From Pelagibacterales bacterium SAG-MED22 (lineage in GTDB: Bacteria; Pseudomonadota; Alphaproteobacteria; Pelagibacterales; Pelagibacteraceae), in NCBI GenBank assembly GCA_014653985.1, contig JACWDT010000002.1, positions 111,821 to 175,820 on the forward strand: DNA of 64,000 nt, in the 5' to 3' direction. Positions 56,426 through 64,000 of the stretch are shown piece after piece (the first letter of the stretch is position 1; every line of letters starts with the position of its first letter). The notes under the pieces were generated by a model. It saw nothing but the letters and a program-made list of their open reading frames with translations. It had not been told where the DNA came from and made no database searches. Made by a program: the position numbers and the translations under genes.

Positions 56426-56878
56426 CTATTTTTTTAGTTGAATAGATCCACCAATTTTTTCAAGTTTTTCTATTGCGGACTTTGAAGCTAAATCTGCTTC
56501 AATATTAATTTTATCCTTAACTTCACCTGTACCTAAAATCTTAAGTTTTTTTGAATTCTTATTTATTAATTTTAACTTTTTTAATAATTCTGAATTAAGC
56601 ATTTCATTAGGGTTTATATTTTTCTTATCAATATATGATTGAATTTTTTCTAAATTTAAAATTGCTACTCGTTCCTTTGAAATGGGATTGAATCCTCTTT
56701 TTGGTAATCTTCGATACAATGGCATTTGACCACCTTCAAAACTTTTAATAGCAACGCCAGATCTTGATTTTTGACCTTTAACTCCTCTACCAGATGTTTT
56801 GCCTTTACCAGAACCAATACCTCTTCCAACTCTAATTTTAGATTTATTTATCTTTTCTCTGTTATTTAAACTTATCAT
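56426..56878 (-). CDS. rplO: 50S ribosomal protein L15
   Basis: The 150 residues show [52 protein letters not shown], the L15 N-terminal signature, and the [12 protein letters not shown] block. Its ATG shares the A of the rpsE TAA stop (TAATG), leaving no room for rpmD, which normally lies between them. Confidence 0.96.
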   Translation of the reverse strand: MISLNNREKINKSKIRVGRGIGSGKGKTSGRGVKGQKSRSGVAIKSFEGGQMPLYRRLPKRGFNPISKERVAILNLEKIQSYIDKKNINPNEMLNSELLKKLKLINKNSKKLKILGTGEVKDKINIEADLASKSAIEKLEKIGGSIQLKK

Positions 56879-57393
56879 TATCCTCTTTTTTCAACTATTT
56901 CTGAAATTTTCTTATTTCTTATTGCAGATATTTGTTTGGGTGAACTTTGTTTCAGTAAAGCTTTCATTGTTGCTCTAATAACGTTGTGCGCATTAGAAGT
57001 ACCCATTGATTTAGCCACAATATCTTTTACACCTAAAACTTCACAAACTGCTCTAACAGGTCCTCCAGCAATAATACCTGTTCCTTTAGATGCAGCTCTT
57101 AAAACAATTCTACCAGAACCATCTTTTGCTTTAACATCATGATGTATAGTTCTGCCTTCCCTAAGAGGAATATGAGTAAGTTTTCTTCTAGCCATTTCAT
57201 TAGCTTTTTTAATGGCATCTGGAACTTGTTTCGCCTTTGCATGAGCTATTCCAATTTTTCCAGCTTGATTACCAACTACGACTAGTGCTGAAAAACCAAA
57301 TCTTCTTCCACCCTTCACAACTTTAGTAATTCTGTTTATGTGAACTAATTTTTCTAGTATATCGTCGTTTTTTTTATCTTTAAAATTTTCCAT
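56878..57393 (-). CDS. rpsE: 30S ribosomal protein S5
   Basis: The 171 residues show [27 protein letters not shown] and [20 protein letters not shown], then [20 protein letters not shown] and [16 protein letters not shown] chose the ATG at 57393, which starts just after the rplR stop; an in-frame ATG at 57411 would add six residues and overlap rplR. Confidence 0.95.
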   Translation of the reverse strand: MENFKDKKNDDILEKLVHINRITKVVKGGRRFGFSALVVVGNQAGKIGIAHAKAKQVPDAIKKANEMARRKLTHIPLREGRTIHHDVKAKDGSGRIVLRAASKGTGIIAGGPVRAVCEVLGVKDIVAKSMGTSNAHNVIRATMKALLKQSSPKQISAIRNKKISEIVEKRG

Positions 57394-57394
57394 A

Positions 57395-57751
57395 TTAAAA
57401 TTCCATTCCATTTTCTCTCAAGGTTTCAGCAAAAGCTTTAACTCTGCCATGATATTTGTAAGAACCTCTATCAAAATAGATTTTGGTTATGTTTTTTTCT
57501 TGAGCCTTTTTTGCTAGTTTTTGTGCCACTAGTTTAGATAGTTCAGTTTTGTTTACTTTTTCTCCAGATTTAAGATCTTTTTCAACTGACGATGCAGACA
57601 ATAATGTTACTTTTTTAATATCATCAATTATTTGAGCCGAAATATTTTTAGCTGATCTTGAGATGCATAATCTAAATCTGTCGCTTGCCGCAACCCTTTT
57701 AACTTTGTTGCTTACACGAAACCTTTTTCTAATACTTGTGTTCAGTTTCAT
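57395..57751 (-). CDS. rplR: 50S ribosomal protein L18
   Basis: The 118-residue 5S-rRNA-binding protein shows [18 protein letters not shown], and the ending [26 protein letters not shown], the L18 signature. It begins at the last base of rplF. Confidence 0.96.
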   Translation of the reverse strand: MKLNTSIRKRFRVSNKVKRVAASDRFRLCISRSAKNISAQIIDDIKKVTLLSASSVEKDLKSGEKVNKTELSKLVAQKLAKKAQEKNITKIYFDRGSYKYHGRVKAFAETLRENGMEF

Positions 57752-58290
57752 TATTTTTTCTTTCCTTCTTTTTTAAGAACATATTGTCCTTTTTCTCTTA
57801 TTCCCTTACCCTTATAAGGTTCTATTTTTCTCAAGGTTTTAATTTTGGATGCAACAGCACCAACAAGTTGCTTGTCTGAGCCTGTAATTTTTAAAGTTGT
57901 TTGTTTTTCAACAACTATTTTAATCCCTTCGGGTATATCGAAATCAATATCATGACTATATCCTAATTGTAAGTTTAATTGATTACCCTTTAGTGCAGCT
58001 CTATATCCTACACCAACTAATTCTAAGATTTTTTCATAACCAGCACTAGAGCCTATAACAGCATTATTAATTAAGCTTCTATTCATGCCCCATAGTCTTT
58101 TTGAATTTTGATCAACTTTTTTAGGTTTGATTGATATTTCTTTTCCCTCTTTTATGTCTAAATTAAACATGTCAAGATCAATATTGATTGATTTTTTACC
58201 CAACGGGCCCTCTATGTTGATAATATTACCAGCTAAAGCAACTTTTACTTTTTCAGGGATTGATATATTTATTTTACCTATTTTAGACAT
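57751..58290 (-). CDS. rplF: 50S ribosomal protein L6
   Basis: The 179 residues show the two L6 repeats: [22 protein letters not shown] in the first, and [23 protein letters not shown] plus the C-terminal [22 protein letters not shown] in the second. It begins at the last base of rpsH. Confidence 0.96.
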   Translation of the reverse strand: MSKIGKINISIPEKVKVALAGNIINIEGPLGKKSINIDLDMFNLDIKEGKEISIKPKKVDQNSKRLWGMNRSLINNAVIGSSAGYEKILELVGVGYRAALKGNQLNLQLGYSHDIDFDIPEGIKIVVEKQTTLKITGSDKQLVGAVASKIKTLRKIEPYKGKGIREKGQYVLKKEGKKK

Positions 58291-58685
58291 TAAAATACCT
58301 TACAGATTATTTCTCCACCGACTTTTTGTTTTCTGGCATCGATATCAGTCATAACACCTTTTGGTGTAGAGATAATAGCAATACCAAGTCCATTATTAAT
58401 TTTCGGTAGACCACTTGCGCTTGAAAAAATTCTTCTTCCAGGCTTTGAAACTCTTTCAAAAGCACTAATAACTGGATTTCCAGAATGATATTTTAATTCT
58501 AATGATAAAGTAGGTTTTTTATCTTCAGCATTTATTTTGAAATCTTTTATAAATCCTTCATTTTTTAATATATCAGCAATTTTTGTTTTAAAATTAGAAG
58601 AAGGCAATTCTACTTTTTTATGATTTCTAGCTTGAGCATTTTTTACTCTTGCTATCATATCTCCTATTGGGTCACTTAAACTCAT
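58290..58685 (-). CDS. rpsH: 30S ribosomal protein S8
   Basis: The 131 residues show DPIGDMIARVKNAQARNHKKVELPSS, RVSKPGRRIFSSASGLPKINNGLGIAIISTPKGVMTD and end in GGEIICKVF, the S8 blocks. It follows rpsN by 11 bases. Confidence 0.97.
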   Translation of the reverse strand: MSLSDPIGDMIARVKNAQARNHKKVELPSSNFKTKIADILKNEGFIKDFKINAEDKKPTLSLELKYHSGNPVISAFERVSKPGRRIFSSASGLPKINNGLGIAIISTPKGVMTDIDARKQKVGGEIICKVF

Positions 58686-58696
58686 AATTATCCTTT

Positions 58697-59002
58697 CTAC
58701 CAGCTAGATTTAATTAGACCTGGTATCTTTCCTTGTAATCCTAATTGTCTTAATGCAATTCTTGAAATTTTTAATTTTCTATAAACGCCGTGCGGTCTTC
58801 CTGTTATTTCACATCGATTCATAACTCTAGTTTTTGCAGAATTTCTTGGTAGCTTTGATAATTTTTGTTGTGCCTTAAATCTTTCTTCAAGTGTAATTTT
58901 TTTATCCATCACTATTTTTTTTAAAGCTGCTCTTTTCTTGTAAAGCCTATCAGATAGTTTAATTCTACTTTTATTTTTATTTACAGCGCTCAATTTAGCC
59001 AT
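58697..59002 (-). CDS. rpsN: 30S ribosomal protein S14
   Basis: The 101 residues have KLPRNSAKTRVMNRCEITGRPHGVYRKLKISRIALRQLGLQGKIPGLIKSSW, the long, zinc-free S14 form (no CxxC pairs). It is in its standard place between rplE and rpsH. Confidence 0.97.
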   Translation of the reverse strand: MAKLSAVNKNKSRIKLSDRLYKKRAALKKIVMDKKITLEERFKAQQKLSKLPRNSAKTRVMNRCEITGRPHGVYRKLKISRIALRQLGLQGKIPGLIKSSW

Positions 59003-59004
59003 GT

Positions 59005-59559
59005 TTAATTATCTCCTTTTTTTATAAATGGAAAATTCATTTTTTCTAATAATGCGAAACTATGTTCTTTATTAATAGCTTTAATAACAATTATAATATC
59101 TAATCCTCTAACCTTATCAGCTCTATCAAAACTAACTTCAGGGAAAATTATGTGTTCTTTGATACCAAATGTATAATTGCCAAATTTATCAAATCCTTTT
59201 GGAGATAGCCCTCTAAAATCTTTAATTCTAGGTAAAGCAATATTGACTAATCTATCTAAAAATTCATACATTTTATTTTTTCTAAGTGTGACTTTTAAAC
59301 CTGCATTAGATCCTTTTCTTGTCTTAAAATTAGCAACTGACTTTTTAAATTTTGTTGTAACCGGTTTTTGTCCAGTAATCTTAGCCATGTCTTCTTCGCA
59401 TGATTTTAGAATTTTTGCATCTGAAGCATCTAATCCAAGACCCATATTCAAAATAATTTTTTCAATTTTTGGTGCCATATAAATATTTTTAAATCCAAAT
59501 TGATCTTTCAATGCTGGCTGAATTTCATTATTGAATATTTCTTTTAATCTAGGAGTCAT
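59005..59559 (-). CDS. rplE: 50S ribosomal protein L5
   Basis: The 184 residues show APKIEKIILNMGLG, ITGQKPVTTKFKKSVANFKTRKG, the LVNIALPRIKDFRGLSPKGFDKFGNYTFGIKEHIIFPE signature of L5 (5S rRNA binding), and the VRGLDIIIV segment. It starts at the last base of rplX. Confidence 0.97.
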   Translation of the reverse strand: MTPRLKEIFNNEIQPALKDQFGFKNIYMAPKIEKIILNMGLGLDASDAKILKSCEEDMAKITGQKPVTTKFKKSVANFKTRKGSNAGLKVTLRKNKMYEFLDRLVNIALPRIKDFRGLSPKGFDKFGNYTFGIKEHIIFPEVSFDRADKVRGLDIIIVIKAINKEHSFALLEKMNFPFIKKGDN

Positions 59560-59804
59560 TATTTTTTAGCCTCTTTTTTTTTAGCAGCTTTTTCATCAAT
59601 CAACTTTAGATTAGATAAATGGATAAAGCTCTCTTTTGGAAAAATGCCACCTTTTTTCTCTTTAGTTGTCTTAACATGTTTTTTAACCATATTGATTTCT
59701 TTTACTTTTGCTCTATTATTTTCTCTATCAACTTCTATGACTTCACCCTCTTTTTTTCTATCTTTACCAGTCAAAACTCTCACTTTTAAACCTTTTTTAA
59801 TCAT
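59559..59804 (-). CDS. rplX: 50S ribosomal protein L24
   Basis: The 81 residues begin with [44 protein letters not shown], the KOW motif of L24, and contain [18 protein letters not shown]. It is shorter than the usual ~104 at the C-terminus. It follows rplN by 1 base. Confidence 0.95.
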   Translation of the reverse strand: MIKKGLKVRVLTGKDRKKEGEVIEVDRENNRAKVKEINMVKKHVKTTKEKKGGIFPKESFIHLSNLKLIDEKAAKKKEAKK

Positions 59805-59805
59805 C

Positions 59806-60174
59806 TTATAAAACCTCCGGGGCTAATGAGATTATCTTCATTTGACCTCTACTTCTTAATTCTCTTGTGACAGGCCCAAAAATTCTAGTCCCAACTGGTT
59901 CACCTTTGTCATCTACTAAAACTGCCGCGTTATTATCAAATTTTACTTTTGAACCATCATTTCTATGAATTCCTTTTTTAACTCTAACAACAACTGCTTT
60001 ATGAACTGTACCCTTTTTGACTTTACCTTTAGGTATAGCTTCTTTAACAGCAATAACTATTGTGTCTCCGATACTTGCATATCTTCTTTTAGATCCACCA
60101 AGAACTTTAATACACTCTATTCTTTTTGCACCAGTATTATCAGCTACTTGTAATTCAGTTTGTACACCAATCAT
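59806..60174 (-). CDS. rplN: 50S ribosomal protein L14
   Basis: The 122 residues show [46 protein letters not shown], and [28 protein letters not shown] at the end, textbook L14. It overlaps the last base of rpsQ. Confidence 0.98.
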   Translation of the reverse strand: MIGVQTELQVADNTGAKRIECIKVLGGSKRRYASIGDTIVIAVKEAIPKGKVKKGTVHKAVVVRVKKGIHRNDGSKVKFDNNAAVLVDDKGEPVGTRIFGPVTRELRSRGQMKIISLAPEVL

Positions 60175-60410
60175 TATTTTGTATTCTCCATAACTTGAAA
60201 TTTTTTATTTTTTGAAAAGGGCTTACTTTCAATTATTGAAACTTTATCACCTATTCTGAATTTGTTATTTTCGTCATGAGCATTGTAATTTTTTTTAACT
60301 CTAATTACTTTTTTAAGAACAGGATGTGAATACTTTCGCTCAACCATAACAGTTACAGTCTTGTTTGGCTTGTCACTTATAACTACACCAGTTAATATTT
60401 TTTTAGGCAT
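60174..60410 (-). CDS. rpsQ: 30S ribosomal protein S17
   Basis: The 78 residues have the S17 OB-fold: [67 protein letters not shown]. It overlaps rpmC by 8 bases. Confidence 0.96.
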   Translation of the reverse strand: MPKKILTGVVISDKPNKTVTVMVERKYSHPVLKKVIRVKKNYNAHDENNKFRIGDKVSIIESKPFSKNKKFQVMENTK

Positions 60411-60594
60411 TTATTTTTCCTTTTAATATAGTTTTTAACCTTGCTATTGTTTTTCTTGTTTCTCCAATTTTAGCTGGATTTGTTATTTGTGAATTCATTT
60501 TCTGAAATCTAAAATTAAAAAGATCTTTTTTAAGTTTCTCAATATTTTTCAAAACTTCATCCTTTGATAATTTTTTAATTTCTTGCTTTTTCAT
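60403..60594 (-). CDS. rpmC: 50S ribosomal protein L29
   Basis: A 63-residue helical hairpin with [37 protein letters not shown], the L29 signature. It starts at the last base of rplP. Confidence 0.95.
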   Translation of the reverse strand: MKKQEIKKLSKDEVLKNIEKLKKDLFNFRFQKMNSQITNPAKIGETRKTIARLKTILKGKINA

Positions 60595-61004
60595 TATACA
60601 AATCTCTTAATTGTTTTTGTTTTAATTGGTAATTTTGCTGAAGCTTTATATAGAGCTTCTTTTGCTATTTGTTCTGAAACACCATCAACCTCAAATAAAA
60701 TTCTGCCCGGTTTAACTCTACAAGCAAAATACTCTGGAGATCCTTTTCCTTTACCCATTCTAACTTCAATCGGTTTCTTGGAAACAGGTATATTAGGAAA
60801 AATCCTCGTCCAAACTCTACCTTGTCTTTTCATATGTCTTGTTAGTGCAACTCTAGCAGCTTCAATTTGTTTACCAGTTATTCTTTCTGGCTGTAAAGCT
60901 TTTAAGGCATAAGCTCCATAATTTATGGTGCTTGCTCTTGTAGCGGTACCATGAATTCTACCTTTATGAGCTTTTCTCCATTTAGTTCTAACTGGTTGTA
61001 ACAT
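60594..61004 (-). CDS. rplP: 50S ribosomal protein L16
   Basis: The 136 residues show [77 protein letters not shown], diagnostic of L16. It starts at the last base of rpsC. Confidence 0.97.
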   Translation of the reverse strand: MLQPVRTKWRKAHKGRIHGTATRASTINYGAYALKALQPERITGKQIEAARVALTRHMKRQGRVWTRIFPNIPVSKKPIEVRMGKGKGSPEYFACRVKPGRILFEVDGVSEQIAKEALYKASAKLPIKTKTIKRFV

Positions 61005-61684
61005 TACTGTTTACCCTCTTGTGGTATTGCTTTATTTGTTTCTTGGCTAAATTCTCTTGCAAAAACTTCACCTTTGTAAATCCAAACTTTAATTCCAATA
61101 ATTCCATAAGTAGTTAGAGCTTCGGCTTCAGCGTAATCAATATCTGCTCTTAATGTGTGTGAAGGAATACTTCCATCCCTTAACCACTCCGTTCTAGCGA
61201 TTTCATTTCCACCTAATCTTCCACTGACAGAAACTTTTATACCTTTTGCGCCTAATCTAATACAAGATTGCATAGCTCTTTTCATTGCTCTCCTATATGA
61301 AATCCTTTTCACTAGCTGTTGTGCAATATTCTCTGCAACTAAATAAGCATTGGTCTCAGGTTTTTTTACTTCTTTAATATTTAAATTTACTTCGTTCTTA
61401 GTGAATTTCGACAGATTATTTTTTATTTTATCAATGTCACTTCCCTTTTTACCAATCACAAAACCAGGTCTAGAAGTATAGATAGTCACGTAACACTTAT
61501 TAGATGTTCGTTCAATCATAACTTTGGACACACCTGAATTGATAACATTTTTTTTTATGTATTCACGGATTTTAAAATCTTCAATTAAGTAGTTACCAAA
61601 ATCTTTTTTCTTAGCGTACCAAACAGAATCCCAACCTCTATTTACACCTAATCTAAAACCTACAGGATTAACTTTTTGACCCAT
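61004..61684 (-). CDS. rpsC: 30S ribosomal protein S3
   Basis: The 226 residues show [24 protein letters not shown], the KH-type RNA-binding segment [17 protein letters not shown], and the C-terminal [55 protein letters not shown]. It overlaps rplV by 17 bases. Confidence 0.98.
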   Translation of the reverse strand: MGQKVNPVGFRLGVNRGWDSVWYAKKKDFGNYLIEDFKIREYIKKNVINSGVSKVMIERTSNKCYVTIYTSRPGFVIGKKGSDIDKIKNNLSKFTKNEVNLNIKEVKKPETNAYLVAENIAQQLVKRISYRRAMKRAMQSCIRLGAKGIKVSVSGRLGGNEIARTEWLRDGSIPSHTLRADIDYAEAEALTTYGIIGIKVWIYKGEVFAREFSQETNKAIPQEGKQ

Positions 61685-62066
61685 GCTTCTCCATTTGTTT
61701 TGTTTCTGATAAAATTATTGTAACTGAAGACCAAGGTTTTAAAATTGGAGCTGCTCTCCCTTTTGCACGAGGTCTAAATCTTTTCATAACTATTTTTTTT
61801 CCACAATATGCTTCCTTAACAACTAGATTATCAATATCATACTGAAAGTTATTTTCTGCGTTTGCAACTGCTGAGCTGATAGTTTTTCTAATATCTCTTG
61901 TAATTCTTTTTTCAGAGAACTGTAAATCTCTAATTGCTACATCAACTTTTTTCCCAACTATACTTTTTAGTATCGGATTAAGTTTTCTGACACTTGATCT
62001 AACGCCATTATTTATCGACTTTACAGTCTTATCTTTATTCTTATCAATTTTATTTTTTTTACCCAT
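61668..62066 (-). CDS. rplV: 50S ribosomal protein L22
   Basis: The 132 residues show RKLNPILKSIVGKKVDVAIRDLQFSEKRITRDIRKTISSAVANAENN and the C-terminal hairpin VMKRFRPRAKGRAAPILKPWSSVTIILSE, which lines the exit tunnel. It has a charged N-terminal extension of about 20 residues. Confidence 0.96.
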   Translation of the reverse strand: MGKKNKIDKNKDKTVKSINNGVRSSVRKLNPILKSIVGKKVDVAIRDLQFSEKRITRDIRKTISSAVANAENNFQYDIDNLVVKEAYCGKKIVMKRFRPRAKGRAAPILKPWSSVTIILSETKQMEKHGSKS

Positions 62067-62068
62067 AA

Positions 62069-62365
62069 TTATTTCTTATCTGCTGTAGCAGGTTTAGCTT
62101 TTTTATCTGCAGGTGTATGACCAAAAAATGTTCTAGTTGGTGCAAACTCACCTAGCTTATGTCCAACCATATCTTCCGATATTGTAATTGGTATAAATTT
62201 TTTTCCATTATAAATCTGGAAACTAACTCCAACAAAGTCTGGTAAAATAGTTGATTTTCTTGACCATGTTTTGATAGGAATTTTTTTTGGGTCATCTTTA
62301 TATTTGTCAACTTTTTTCATTAAACTTTCTTCTACAAAAGGTCCCTTCCAAACTGCTCTAGCCAT
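62069..62365 (-). CDS. rpsS: 30S ribosomal protein S19
   Basis: The 98 residues show [71 protein letters not shown], standard S19, with a short Lys/Ala tail. It starts at the last base of rplB. Confidence 0.98.
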   Translation of the reverse strand: MARAVWKGPFVEESLMKKVDKYKDDPKKIPIKTWSRKSTILPDFVGVSFQIYNGKKFIPITISEDMVGHKLGEFAPTRTFFGHTPADKKAKPATADKK

Positions 62366-63204
62366 TATTTAGTATCCTTCCTTTTGTTTCTTCTCTTAAC
62401 TATAAATTTATCCGTTCTCTTATTATCTCTTGTTTTTAAACCTTTAGCTGATTGACCTGTGGGTGAAACAGGATGTCTACCACCAGCAGATTTACCTTCA
62501 CCTCCTCCATGAGGGTGATCCACAGGGTTTTTAACAACACCTCTTGTGTGTGGTCTTCTCCCTAACCATCTTGATCTACCTGCTTTTCCAATTTTAATAT
62601 TTTTTTGATCTGGATTACTTAAAATTCCTATTGTAGCTAAGGCTCTAGAATCAATTTTTCTTACTTCACCTGAAGCAAGTTTAATCAAGCTGTAATTTCC
62701 ATCTAATCCACTTATTGATACAGAAGAACCTGCAGATCTAGCGATTTTTCCACCACCTCCAGGCTGAATTTCAACATTATGAATATTGATACCAACTGGA
62801 ATATCTTGCAATGGCATACAGTTACCAATTTTAATCTCTTTTTTTGATCCACTTTCAATTTTGTCACCAATATTTATTTTTTGAGGTGCAAGGAAATACG
62901 AATGAGTTCCATCTTCAAATTTGACCAACATAATATAGCATGATCTATTTGGATCATATTCTACTCTTTCAACTGTAGCTTCCATGTTAAATTTCTTTCT
63001 ATAAAAATCGACATGTCTGTACATTTTCTTATGACCGCCTGCTCTATTTATTGAAGTAATGTGACCATTATTATTTCTACCCTTCATGGCATTTTTAGGA
63101 GATACAAGAGATTTAAATGGTTTGCCTTTCCATAATCCGGTTCTATCAACTAAAATAGTACCTCTAGTAGATTTTGTGTAGGGTTTGAAAGTTTTTAATG
63201 CCAT
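62365..63204 (-). CDS. rplB: 50S ribosomal protein L2
   Basis: The 279 residues include [44 protein letters not shown], and the peptidyl-transferase region [30 protein letters not shown], which includes the conserved histidine. It follows rplW by 3 bases. Confidence 0.98.
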   Translation of the reverse strand: MALKTFKPYTKSTRGTILVDRTGLWKGKPFKSLVSPKNAMKGRNNNGHITSINRAGGHKKMYRHVDFYRKKFNMEATVERVEYDPNRSCYIMLVKFEDGTHSYFLAPQKINIGDKIESGSKKEIKIGNCMPLQDIPVGINIHNVEIQPGGGGKIARSAGSSVSISGLDGNYSLIKLASGEVRKIDSRALATIGILSNPDQKNIKIGKAGRSRWLGRRPHTRGVVKNPVDHPHGGGEGKSAGGRHPVSPTGQSAKGLKTRDNKRTDKFIVKRRNKRKDTK

Positions 63205-63207
63205 TTA

Positions 63208-63501
63208 TTAAATTCCTGTAGTTAGGTCAATACTTTGACCTTTTTTAAGTGTAATTATCGCTTTTTTGTATCCTGATACTTTAACTTTTTTCCCTCTAGT
63301 AATTTTAGTTCTATTCCGTTTGGTGATAATATTAATTTTAGTAACATTTACCTTGAAAATCTTTTCAATATTTTTTTTAAGATTTTTCTTATTAGCACCC
63401 TCAGGTACTTTAAATGTAATTTTATTCAATTCAGATAAATTTGTTGATTTCTCTGTAACAACTGGTGAAAGAATTTTATCGTATAAATGTATTTTATCCA
63501 T
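63208..63501 (-). CDS. rplW: 50S ribosomal protein L23
   Basis: The 97 residues show LSPVVTEKSTNLSELNKITFKVPEGANKKNLKKNIEKIFKVNVTKINIIT, the L23 fold near the exit tunnel where nascent-chain factors dock. It follows rplD by 1 base. Confidence 0.96.
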   Translation of the reverse strand: MDKIHLYDKILSPVVTEKSTNLSELNKITFKVPEGANKKNLKKNIEKIFKVNVTKINIITKRNRTKITRGKKVKVSGYKKAIITLKKGQSIDLTTGI

Positions 63502-63502
63502 T

Positions 63503-64000
63503 TTAAGAATATCTCTTTTCTAGTTCTTTGACTGAACTTTCTGTGAATACAACTTTTTTGAATTTAATTATGTCGTATGCACTAAAATGATTAACATCTG
63601 TAACCTTAACGTTTGGGATATTTCTTGCGGATTTTTCAATTTTTTCTTTAGAATTTTTATCTAGTATTAATAGTGCGTTTGAAATTTCTAGTTTATTGAT
63701 TATTGAGCTCATTTCTTTGGTTTTTTTTATCTCAGAACTAAAATCACTTAAAATTAATAAATTTTTATTATTATTTTTTTCAGTAATTAGTGATGCAACA
63801 CTCAATTTTTTTTCATTTTTATTTAATTTTCTTTTTTTGTACGCTAGTTCACCTTTTGGTCCGTGTGCTATACCTCCTCCAACAAAAATTGGAGCTTTTC
63901 TACTAGCGTGTCTAGCTCCACCCGTACCTTTTTGTGCATAAATTTTTGAAGTAGGGCCTCTAACTTCATTTTGCTGCTTAGTTTTTGCATGTCTACCTTT
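63503..64000 (-). CDS. rplD: 50S ribosomal protein L4, N-terminus beyond window edge
   Basis: The open frame runs from the right edge to its stop at 63503, giving 165 residues. The visible start KGRHAKTKQQNEVRG is followed by the tunnel-loop region KIYAQKGTGGARHASRKAPIFVGGGIAHGPKGELAYKKRKLNKNEKKL, diagnostic of L4. An internal ATG near 63805 is not the real start, because this conserved loop lies upstream of it. The missing part is about 40 residues. In the S10 segment the genes before it would be rpsJ and rplC. Confidence 0.96.
   Translation of the reverse strand, partial: KGRHAKTKQQNEVRGPTSKIYAQKGTGGARHASRKAPIFVGGGIAHGPKGELAYKKRKLNKNEKKLSVASLITEKNNNKNLLILSDFSSEIKKTKEMSSIINKLEISNALLILDKNSKEKIEKSARNIPNVKVTDVNHFSAYDIIKFKKVVFTESSVKELEKRYS

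Noticed and set aside
63503..63805. A separate 100-residue gene starting at 63805
   Set aside because: The frame continues upstream to the window edge with the conserved L4 tunnel-loop motifs, so this is just the C-terminal part of rplD.
1..64000. Mobile elements, prophage, CRISPR arrays, toxin-antitoxin or defence genes
   Set aside because: No transposase, integrase, Cas, restriction or toxin-like protein was recognised, and no spaced direct repeats were noticed. Every sizeable gene fits core metabolism or information processing.

Overview
This window reads as part of a streamlined alphaproteobacterial chromosome, most likely the SAR11 clade (Candidatus Pelagibacter or a close relative). 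The DNA is very AT-rich and the proteins are rich in Lys, Ile and Asn. Genes overlap or abut almost everywhere, and the longest non-coding stretch is 207 bases (1629-1835). A sarcosine oxidase operon, a K+-independent proton pyrophosphatase and a SAM-riboswitch-controlled metY all fit this lineage. I see no insertion sequence, prophage, CRISPR array or obvious recent transfer. The assignment rests on gene content, order and composition, not on a database search.

Layout. 1-1628 (-) is rplM-rpsI-argC, with argC cut by the window edge. 1711-3164 (+) is a tandem SAM-II/SAM-V riboswitch and metY. ctaA (-) and a small chorismate mutase (+) follow. 4508-7028 (-) is a bc1-chaperone-like gene-rpmF-plsX-ihfA-merR-rpmG, head to head with a BamE-like lipoprotein gene. 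hppA (-) is next. 9683-16415 (-) is thiL-nusB-ribH-ribB-ribE-ribD-nrdR-glyA-rpiB, preceded by a 2OG-Fe oxygenase-like gene. hemB (+) faces recO-rnc-lepB-acpS-pdxJ-pyrE-rsh-folK-smpB-dapA (18095-25424, -). 25468-32935 holds slt, a tRNA-Ser(GCU) gene on the other strand, and soxBDAG. 32938-39605 (-) carries a nuclease, a MATE exporter, trhO, an O-methyltransferase and gatBAC. 39656-46295 (+) is ruvX-pyrB-pyrC'-plsY-topA-orphan-ridA. galU/udg (-), panC (+), mgtE (-), lipB (+) and an RluA-family gene (-) follow. 52213-64000 (-) is the merged S10-spc-alpha ribosomal block from rplD (cut by the edge) to rplQ.

How the genes work together. Most loci are core information processing (ribosome, RNA polymerase alpha, SecY, SmpB, RNase III, GatCAB, TopA) and cofactor or C1 metabolism. 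Sarcosine oxidase makes glycine and methylene-tetrahydrofolate; GlyA interconverts serine and glycine with the same folate pool. The rib genes make the flavins that sarcosine oxidase and other enzymes need. MetY brings sulfur into homocysteine and carries its own SAM feedback.

No gene-free stretch exceeds 300 bases. The largest gaps are 1629-1835 (rplM promoter plus two riboswitches), 9605-9682 (hppA promoter), 17032-17104 (hemB promoter), 27777-27843 (nothing firm before soxB) and 50629-50689 (mgtE/lipB divergent promoters). I found no convincing intrinsic terminator anywhere. I did not find a wholly new system. The points most worth a second look are the tandem riboswitch, a dihydroorotase and a RibB-fused GTP cyclohydrolase domain that have lost their metal ligands, a shortened NrdR zinc knuckle, terminator-free gene junctions, and usual neighbours missing from conserved gene orders (rpmD, fabH/yceD, era, rpoZ).
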